From Brachionus rotundiformis (Eukaryota; Rotifera; Eurotatoria; Ploima; Brachionidae), in the NCBI GenBank assembly GCA_016802295.1, contig JAESIW010000129.1, forward strand, positions 740,511 to 804,510: a stretch of 64,000 bases of DNA, in the 5' to 3' direction. A program made the translations under genes and the position numbers. Shown here one piece after another: positions 56,656 to 64,000 of this stretch (position 1 is the first letter of the stretch; each line of letters starts with the position of its first letter). The notes under the pieces were generated by a model. The model had not been told where the DNA came from. It made no database searches and saw nothing but the letters and a program-made list of their open reading frames with translations.

Positions 56656-58164
56656 GCTGAGAGGAATAAACAAATTGAGCCGCCTCCAGAAGAGTGGGAG
56701 ATTGAAGCAGCTATTAAAAAACTAAAGGCAAATAAGGCTCCAGGTTTCGACGGAATCCATGCTGAAATGCTAAAAACTGGAGGGAGCACTCGCAAAAAAT
56801 GTCTCAAAAATATCTTCGAGACTGCGTGGGAGACAGAAGTGGTACCGAAAGTATGGTCAAGATCGGTAATCATACCCCTTCATAAGAAAGGTGATCAGCT
56901 TGAGTGCGAAAACTACAGGGGAATCAGCTTACTCAGTGTGCCAGGAAAAGTTTTTACACAAGTAATTCTAGGTAGACTAATTAAGACAGTAGACCATCAG
57001 CTCTCAGAGATACAAGGGGGATTTAGATCTGGACGGAGCTGCACCGACCAAATATTTACGCTGAGAAGAGTCAGGGAAATGTCACGCCGACAAAGGGTAC
57101 CAATACATGTGTGCTTTGTCGATCTTAAAGCGGCATATGACTCAGTTAACAGAAAATCGCTCATGTTAGTATTGGAGCAGTATGGCGTGTCAACGAAGTT
57201 ACAGAACCTTATAAGAGCCTTGTATATAGATACGGAGGCCGCAGTGCGTGTGAATGGTGAGATGACTGACTGGTTTAAGGTGAAAAGTGGGCTAAGACAA
57301 GGGTGCATATTATCACCAACGCTTTTTAATGTATACATAGATTTCATAGCAAGAGAGGCTCTAAGTGGCTTAGAGTATCTTGGGCTGGAAATTGAATACT
57401 CAATGCCAGATGGTAAAATAGTGCTGGCCACGAAAGTGGCAGAAAAACAACGCATTATAGCACTTCTTTACGCAGATGACTTAGTACTGCTATGTGAAAA
57501 TGAAAACGCTCTGTCCGATTGTATGAAACGACTTGATGTGACCATGATTAAGTGGGGACTCAAGATCAACATCAAGAAGACGAAAAAGATGTCAATTAAT
57601 GTTAAAGATGCGGTACGCGAGGCTCTGATAATCAGGGGTAAAGAGGTTGAACAAGTTGACCATTATATATACCTGGGATGTCGTGTGACAAACGACTCGA
57701 AATCGAGTTCAGAGATCCAAAGAAGAATAGGTCTTGGAGCTTACAGATTTCAGTGTTTGAATTCAATATGGAATATACCGGAAATTAGTTATAGAACAAA
57801 AAGTAAGATCTATTTAGCTACAGTAAAGGCAACTACCATGTACGGTGCAGAGTCGTGGACATGCAGTCCTTCTGACTATACAAAACTAAATAGTTTTCAC
57901 AAAAGACGCTTGATGTAGATAGTAGGTCCTCAAAGAATTGGTTTGACAGAACAAAAACTCTACAATCAAACAAAGACTGTCTCGCTTGATAAAATCTTCA
58001 GAACAAAAAGGCTAAGATGGGCAGGACATGTACGACGAATGTTGGACACACGTTTACTAAAGATTGTTCTATTTGGTGATATTTCGAGTGGAAAGCGTGG
58101 AAGAGGAAGACCAGAAAGAGAATGGACAGTGAGAGAGCTGGAATCGTCTGGTCAAGATGGGTGA
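56656..58164 (+). pseudogene. RTE-like reverse transcriptase with one in-frame stop
   Basis: The open frame shows NKAPGFDGIHAEMLK, PLHKKGDQLECENYRGISLL, GFRSGRSCTDQIFTLR, and HVCFVDLKAAYDSV with the first catalytic Asp. It continues with SGLRQGCILSPTLFN and LLYADDLVLLCEN, the intact YADD box. A TAG at 57916 interrupts after KRRLM, but the same frame continues RLRWAGHVRRM and GKRGRGRPEREW, the zinc-ribbon-like end typical of this clade, to a stop at 58164. So one stop and a lost 5' end are the only large defects; a young copy. Confidence 0.92.
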
Positions 58165-58265
58165 ATGAGTCGAAGAATCGCGAGAAATGGCGCATCAAAA
58201 TCTCGTCCCTAACCTCAAACAGATGAGGATAAAGGACCCCTTATTATTATTATTATTATTATATT
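56656..58265 (+). mobile_element. RTE-like non-LTR retrotransposon, 5'-truncated, (TTA)n tail
   Basis: 1,610 bp between 299-bp repeats. Coding starts at the first base (AERNKQIEPPPEEW) inside the palm-proximal region and ends in a TTATTATTA tail (about 58240-58262). The endonuclease domain is missing. Confidence 0.9.
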
Positions 58266-58564
58266 TTTGATATTCGATTTTGTCTAAAATTTAAATTATA
58301 TATATAAAAATTATTGTTTTTAAGAAAATAATTATCATTTATTGAATAAATTTTTTAATTCTATTGCAAAATATGCTAGCTTTATCAAATAAAAAATGGT
58401 AAACAAAGAGAAACTTATTGTATTGAAAATCCAGAATTTTATTTGAATAAATAAAGAAGCTTATGATTCTTTGCTTATATTTCTGGTCTTTAGGTTTTGG
58501 GAGATATCCTTTTCGATTTTTGGAAAGTTTTATTGATTTTCAAGATTCCTTATGATTAAAATTA
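58266..58564. repeat. 299-bp direct repeat, copy 2
   Basis: Partner of 56357-56655 (99.3 percent identity by eye). It begins directly after the (TTA)n tail of the retrotransposon. Confidence 0.95.
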
Positions 58565-58567
58565 CTT

Positions 58568-59388
58568 TGTTGTGAATAGTTGACAACCGGATGTTTGTCA
58601 AAATTGTCTAATCCTTTAATAAAAACTTATGTCCGTCGTATAGCTTCATCCAGTTACTTTGCCCTTTCTCTTGGGTCCTAGGTGTGATGTAGTAGGAATG
58701 TATTTTGCGAGAACTTCCAACTTATCAGCTGACTAAACCTCCCTCTCTAAAATCAAATTTTATAAACTTTTAAATTTTAATTTTTGTCTATTTTTCTTCT
58801 TCTATTTTAATTTCTTCTCTTAATGATTTATAGCGTCCTTTCTTTTACATTTTATTATCATTTGGCTCAATTTTATTCTCTCTCTTTTTCATCTCTTCTT
58901 TTTTCATATTTAATATTTTACTAATATTTATTTTCGGCTCAGAACAGCCTTTTTCAAATTAATAGATTCTAAATAAACTATTTTAGCCTAATAAATAAAT
59001 CTTTTATTTTGCACCAAATCGAAAACAAGATATCTGGCGACGAAGAAAACTATATGATAAACGAAGAACAAGTACAAGAAGGAGCGATTACCAGTACAAA
59101 CCAAACCACAAAACCACACTAATCATAGCATAGACGCCAACTCTTATACTTCAAACTCACAAGACTACTCAAACGCAATCAAAAACTTGCAGGATGAATA
59201 ATGTAGCAGCATGTGGTATATTTCAATACCACGGAGACATGTCCATCATCGGATCAAGGTGGTCGAAATGGACCGAAAATTTTGGCCAATACCTGAAATC
59301 TGAAAAGCTAGAAGACACTGATCAGATAAAGGCCAAATTCCTCCTTTTTAGCTCATCTCTTAACATTAGCTTGTTTCAGAGTTGCTAA
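58568..59388 (+). mobile_element. possible LTR plus gag start of a Gypsy-like retrotransposon
   Basis: A segment starting TGTTGTGAATAG at 58568 and ending ..AAACA at about 59027 could be a 460-bp LTR (TG...CA). It is followed 7 bases later by TGGCGACGAAG, a plausible tRNA primer-binding site. From ATG 59194 a 64-residue frame, GSRWSKWTENFGQYLKSEKL then KAKFLLFSSSL, resembles the start of Gypsy-type Gag. No protease, RT or second LTR follows, so only a fragment remains. The LTR boundaries are inference. Confidence 0.5.
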
Positions 59389-59415
59389 TAATTGATTTTA
59401 AATTTATCCAGGTGA

Positions 59416-59700
59416 CTAGTTTGTCTTTTTTTTTTTGCATTTTTTAAGCATTTTCAGAGTATTTCCTCTTAGAAGTTTTACAACCCAATCTATTAATTTA
59501 TTTTTAATGATTCTTTGGTTCCTATCTTCTGTTTCTAATAGGTATATCCATTCATCTATTTTATCTCTATCGTTTCCATATAAGTTTAGTATCTCATCGA
59601 CTTTAAACTTTATGATTCGTCTTTCCCTAAGTCCGAGTCCTACGTTTTCTTCCAATACATCCTCGTGTATTTTAATTTTTGAGAAGTGGCTATTTCGTAA
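59416..59700 (-). pseudogene. Gag-like retroelement fragment
   Basis: The minus-strand frame reads LNLYGNDRDKIDEWIYLLET and KLIDWVVKLLRGNTLKMLK. This fits the 'F-G-x-x-W-L..E....k...a...LrG.A' pattern of retroelement capsid proteins. It is too short to place in a family, and no other part of the element is attached. Confidence 0.5.
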
Positions 59701-59913
59701 AGGATGTTTTTTGCTGTTCCTTTACTAAGTTTTGATTAACGGGTGCCCAATAATGCTTGTCCTAAACTTTAATTATTAAAAAAAATATCATGCAACAAAG
59801 ATAAACTAATGAAATTTAACAGTCTTATACGAAATCTTATCTATTTTTCAAAAATAATCAATTTTTTTTTAATTATTTATTTTTTTCACATGTCCAGCCC
59901 GTAAATGTCATGT

Positions 59914-60258
59914 ATAATCCTTGGCAAAATTGTCCTCGGTGGTTTACAAAATTCGAATATTACTTTGATATATCTGTTTGTAAGGAATTTAATCTTGATT
60001 AAAATGAGCCAGAACTTATTTTATTCGGATGATTTTTTACAGATGTTATGATTAAAAAACATCAAAATTTTACAATTTTTTGAATAAGTGAAAGTTGAGT
60101 AAATGATAATTTTATTTTAATATCTATTGATCAGAATTAGATATTTGTCTGAAATTCATTACCTAGAATAAGAGCTAGAAAATGAGTGGCTTTTATATAT
60201 TCAAGTTTGATTTTAAGCAATTTTGTAAACCACCGAGGACAATTTTGCCAAGGATTAT
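59914..60258. repeat. perfect 40-bp inverted repeat with 265-bp spacer
   Basis: Arms 59914-59953 and 60219-60258 are exact reverse complements (left arm starts ATAATCCTTGGCAAAATTGT). The spacer is AT-rich and non-coding. Probably the ends or inner arms of a small DNA element; no target duplication identified. Confidence 0.9.
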
Positions 60259-60347
60259 GCCATAACAAGTATAATTCTTACTTATCTTTGTGCATCAGTT
60301 AATAAAGAGATGAAAAGTGGTATTTTAAGGTAACAGATATCATTTAG

Positions 60348-60560
60348 AAGTTCCTTGAAAATTTGTAAATAAGATTATCGCAATGGTTTTCAGTATTTTC
60401 ATGGACAAATTATTTCTTATTTTTCGGATTGACATTTTTTGTAATTTGTGTTGTTTTTTGTAATTTTTTGTAATGCAAATTCGAAAAATAAGAAACAATT
60501 TGTCCATGAAAATACTGAAAACCATTGCGATAATCTTATTTACAAATTTTCAAGGAACTT
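60348..60560. repeat. 79-bp-arm palindrome (1 mismatch)
   Basis: Arms 60348-60426 and 60482-60560 are reverse complements with one mismatch, around a 55-bp loop rich in TTTTTTGTAA. Left arm starts AAGTTCCTTGAAAATTTG. It could fold into a long hairpin RNA if transcribed. Near-identity of the arms implies recent origin. Confidence 0.95.
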
Positions 60561-61065
60561 GGAATATATCTTGATAATTTAATGAGAGGATTTTATAATT
60601 GGGTAAAAGCATTCAAGTCTTTCAATTATCTTCGCAAGATAATTCTTACTTATGGCAAAAACATCAAATGGTTTTTTAAGCAAGTTTCAAATTCATTTTC
60701 TGTCACTAATAAATACTAAATCAAAATGGTATCTAAAAAAATCTACTGCGATTGCAAAAATTAACTTGTAACTCTTTTATTTATCTAACTAAAGTAGTTT
60801 TAAAATTTGATTATTATCAAATATTTCTACCAAACATCTTAATCAAATATCTTTTATTAAATCGGTTGAATCGGTCACATCATATTTTGGGTGAATTATA
60901 TAATACCAAATTTAACAAGATCGAGTAATAATTGACCCCAGTAAAATTTCCAGTTTAATCTACTTTTATTTTTAATACAACTAATTTAAAAAATTTGATT
61001 TAAAATTTCTTAATCAAAAACAAACAATTTAAAAACAATCAAAAAAAAGCTAAAAAAGTGAAAAT
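60561..61065. other. 3' flank of the DXO gene
   Basis: AT-rich sequence without coding potential, between the palindrome and the DXO stop codon (minus strand). Confidence 0.5.
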
Positions 61066-62935
61066 TCACAAAAAAATTGTAGATTCTTTATACCAATCAC
61101 GCAAACAGTAGTTATCATTAAACTCTTTCGAATCCTTTAAACATTTTTGTATACGAATGGAACTTGAATTAAGTTGTCTTGACACAATATATACATGATT
61201 CTCTTTGGTGCAAAATTTTTTTATGGAATTAAGAATTTCTACCATTAAATTCAAACAAACATTCTCTTTCCACCACTTTTTAAAATCAAAGAATAGAAAT
61301 AATTTAATTTCTGAGGAAAAAATCTACTCTCTTTGGCGCCAGCAAGTCATTGAGTCTACAATCAACAATTTTTTTGATTATACCATCATCGTTCCTCAGG
61401 CCAACTTTGATCAATTTTATTCCAACTAGATAACTTTGTAGCCACCATTTCAAAAACTTTTGATTCCTTTCAAAATTTAAATCCCTTGAAGATTCGCCCT
61501 TGCTCGATTTAATCTCACAGTAATCGCTCAAATCTTTATGTTCATCTGTGAAGCAACAGTCTATCTCTGCACCATACATTAATTTATGATTTCCAATGGA
61601 ATTGCTGACAATGGTAGAAAAATTGTTTTCAGGATCTGGTACTTCATCTGGACCACAGCCATTACCACCGACAAAATCTTATTTAAAATAAAGTGAACAA
61701 TTTAAATAGTTTAATAAATTTTTTTTGTTTTATTATTCTTTTTTCCAAAATGTGTTAATATGATGCTGGTTTGGTCAACAAGACTGATCACCAAATAAAT
61801 GATCACATAATATTCAAATGTTGGTCACTTAAGATTAGTATATTTAAAATAAGGCTATAAATAGTAAGTTTTATAAAATTAATTGATGAAAAATTTATAT
61901 CTTTATAAAAAAATAATCAAAAAAGAATTGAAATGTTCTAAATTTGGTTGACGTTTTTCATGGCGCTGTAGTTCTTGTGGAGCATTTAAACCAATCTCTG
62001 ATAACTTTTTTTTTTTTAAAAGATTTTTTTGATAAAACATATCTTTTTATGTCAAGAAAAAGAAGAAGATTAGATAACAAAAATTAATTTAGTGCTCATT
62101 TTGTTCGCCAAACCGCTATCATAAAAATTATCACATTTTGGACCAAACTCTTATTCTAACCTGTTGTAATATATGTCTCAAATTTATGACCCCAGTATGT
62201 AAAAGACTTGGTCATCTCATCTGGATTGATTCTTTGTTCTTTCTGTGAATCAGTTTCGATTTCGCACATGTAATAGGTTCCTTTGTACAAAATTATGGAA
62301 AACTTCCAATCTTTAAATTTGTCGTATGGTGAAACTGACATTGTGGTGAGAAGGCCTCGCCAGCAAACAAAATCGAATATCAAAGGCTTGGATCTGTCAT
62401 TTGTGGACACTTTCTCTCTATTGGAAACTATCCATTTTAAAAGCTGATCAATGCCATTCTGATGCGGAATATGGTTTACAAATTTGTCTAGTCCAATTTT
62501 TAAATCCAAACTTAAATTGTCGCAATTTTGCGGCAAAGCTTTAAAATAACAATTATCATTTTGGAAAAGGAAATAAATTCAAAAAAATTTATAAACCTAA
62601 AAATTTTATGCCTTTAGTTTTTTCATAGTTCAACTTTTTTTGTTCATTTTGTTCTACTTCTAATAGTCGTTCTTTATATAAATTATTATACCCATAGCAT
62701 AATTATTTTCTGTCTTACTTTCGCTTGGAAGAATACCTATCTCTTTTGGCAAACCAATTTCTGGTCTTGGCATGTTATAATTAGACGAAGGATGGACATA
62801 AACTAAGGCATTAGATTCATCTAATTTTATGAAATTATTATCACTTTGGTATTTATTTGTTTGATTATTTTTGACTCTTTTATAAGGTGGATAAAATTGG
62901 TCTCGTTTATTTAATTCATTGCGTTTCTCACTCAT
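61066..62935 (-). CDS. DXO: DXO/Rai1-family decapping exoribonuclease (one frame break)
   Basis: Removes incomplete or non-canonical (NAD) caps and degrades the RNA 5'-3'. Exons (minus strand): 62597-62935, 62161-62538, 61328-61677, 61066-61275. Visible motifs: RPEIGLPKEIGILP near the N-terminus, FVCWRGLLTTMSVSPYDKF, TYYMCEIET (catalytic Glu), TYWGHKFETYI, MYGAEIDCCF (catalytic Asp), YCEIKSSKG (Glu/Lys), and KFLKWWLQSYLVGIKLIKVG. Phases are consistent except inside exon 1. Near 62685-62700 the frame changes between NNYAMG and NLYKERLLEVEQ. Either a base is missing or a 20-nt GT..AG segment is removed. All catalytic residues remain, so the protein may still be made if the break is a sequencing error. 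Confidence 0.85.
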
Positions 62936-63192
62936 AATTATTTTATATTTAAACAAAAATTTCCTTTTTTATCCTTAAAATATATAAACAACTAAATATT
63001 ATTAATTTTTGATATATCAGCATTCTATTGTTAATATATAGAATGAACTAAAATTTCTCAATTACTTATTACTGAGCAATTAAAAAAAAATAAAAACATT
63101 TTGAATTAATAAAAAAATCTATTTTATTTTATAACACATATAATAAAATAAACAAAAATTAAAACTAATTTTTAGATTTTTAAAATATTTTT
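62936..63192. other. spacer between DXO and the hnRNP-like gene
   Basis: Short AT-rich gap between two minus-strand genes. It holds the probable 3' UTR of the upstream gene and the DXO promoter. No features recognised. Confidence 0.5.
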
Positions 63193-63914
63193 TTAGAATC
63201 GCCTGTTTATAGATGATGACGGATTGGCGCCATTGGCTTGCATCATATTCATGCCAGTGATAAATTGCTGATGTGATTGAAATTGAGAATATAATTGAGT
63301 CATTTGCTTAGCCATATCGGCAAATATAATTTCATTCATGTTACTATTTCCCATTTGGTTAAGAGTTGGTACAGGACCAAGTAACGATCCCATGTTGTTA
63401 TGTTGGCCCATCATGGGAGGCGGTGGCACCGTTACGGGCATCGTATTTTGCCCAGATTCGAATGAAAGGTATCCATTTCCGTTCAAATCACTGTTCAAGC
63501 TGCCATTTAAGCTGGTTATATTTTTGTTGCCAAAGTCCTGTTTCATTAAGGCGCCTATTGACATGGAATTTTGAAGCTTGGCACTCGAATTTAAAGCAAA
63601 TATCTCAATATAGCGATTACCGATGTATTTTTTGTCATATTTAAGGGCTTCAGTGGCCAAGTTATGGTTTTCGAAGTCGACCTCGCACTCACCACTGGGT
63701 CGACCATCCTTACCTTTGGTTAGTATAACATTTACTGGAATCAATGGTTTGAAAAAATCTCTTATTTGAACCTCGCTTACAGAGAAAGGCAGACCTCTTA
63801 AGCGTACACCAAATCCAGTTCTGCGTGTGTTGTTCGTATATGGTCTATGGTTAGCGTAGCCGTGATGATTATCAGAAAAGGTACTCATCAGTGAAGGAAT
63901 AGGAGCATTTTGTC
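63193..63914 (-). CDS. hnRNP F/H-like RNA-binding protein, 3' exon only
   Basis: The exon begins after an acceptor (TTTTTAAG) at 63914 and reads into QNAPIPSLMSTFSDN, so the ATG at 63888 is probably internal and the gene continues past the window end. One quasi-RRM is complete: GFGVRLRGLPFSVSEVQIRD, then FFKPLIPVNVILTKGKDGRP, SGECEVDFEN and NRYIEIF. This is the qRRM pattern of hnRNP F/H (with a LRGLPF RNP-2 and SGECEVDF RNP-1), closest to the last qRRM of that family. The Gly/Asn/Met/Gln-rich tail (PPPPMMGQHNNMG) is low complexity, as usual in these splicing regulators. It could also be a Fusilli/ESRP-type protein. Confidence 0.8.
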
Positions 63915-64000
63915 CTTAAAAATTAATTTATTTATTTTTCTAATAAATAACTTGATGATAATTTGATAAATTATTATCATCTATAATATCTTAAAATGAT

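Noticed and set aside
56357..58564. 299-bp repeats as true LTRs of an LTR retrotransposon
   Set aside because: The enclosed reverse transcriptase is of non-LTR (RTE-like) type, there is a (TTA)n tail, and no primer-binding site, protease or integrase.
1..64000. CRISPR arrays, tRNA/rRNA genes, bacterial operons
   Set aside because: No regularly spaced repeats, no cloverleaf or rRNA sequence seen by eye, and spliceosomal introns throughout exclude a prokaryotic contig. A covariance-model scan would be needed to exclude small RNA genes fully.

Overview
This is a eukaryotic, strongly AT-rich window (GC is concentrated in a few exons). Short AT-rich introns with GT..AG ends, ciliary and centriolar genes and a cholinergic synapse locus make it an animal. 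The mix (mostly 45-130 bp introns, FkbM methyltransferase, GH19 chitinase, many non-LTR fragments) fits a small lophotrochozoan, most likely a monogonont rotifer such as Brachionus. The species is inference; animal is certain. Multi-exon models were joined by hand from GT/AG sites, and all except the DXO-like gene keep an open frame from ATG to stop.

Layout. 1-4.8 kb: non-coding AT-rich DNA. 4.8-6.4 kb: intronless GC-rich MATH-BTB gene (+). 6.9-14.7 kb: transposon graveyard, including an internally deleted non-LTR element with 43-bp flanking repeats and a TIR element with a relic Psq-type helix-turn-helix. 15.4-21.7 kb: cholinergic locus on the minus strand, with single-exon vesicular acetylcholine transporter (VAChT) upstream of an 11-exon choline acetyltransferase (ChAT); a ChAT intron holds a 186-bp near-identical VAChT fragment. 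26-27.6 kb: reverse transcriptase and integrase relics. 28.7-30.3 kb: Mn superoxide dismutase (+) tail-to-tail with a secreted GH19 chitinase (-). 30.7-31.9 kb: more relics. 32.3-33.3 kb: membrane-anchored FkbM methyltransferase (-). 34.3-35.4 kb: MULE-type transposase relic. 37.2-38.2 kb: divergent lifeguard/TMBIM-like membrane protein (+).

41.2-56.3 kb is a ciliary/centriolar block: outer-arm dynein intermediate chain DNAI2 (-), centrin-binding POC5 (+), a Ly6/three-finger protein (+) and CCDC74 (+). Sequences matching the RFX X-box lie about 100-300 bp upstream of DNAI2, POC5 (weaker) and CCDC74, suggesting shared RFX control. 56.4-58.6 kb: a young RTE-like retrotransposon flanked by 299-bp direct repeats. 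58.6-60.6 kb: LTR/gag remnants and large palindromes. 61.1-62.9 kb: DXO/Rai1 decapping exonuclease (-) with one frame break. 63.2 kb to the end: last exon of an hnRNP F/H-like RNA-binding protein (-), whose gene runs off the window.

The most notable signals are the cholinergic locus with its own transporter fragment trapped in a ChAT intron, the X-box-linked ciliary block, and three insertions flanked by unusually long direct duplications (43, about 50 and 299 bp). No CRISPR array, tRNA or rRNA gene was seen.
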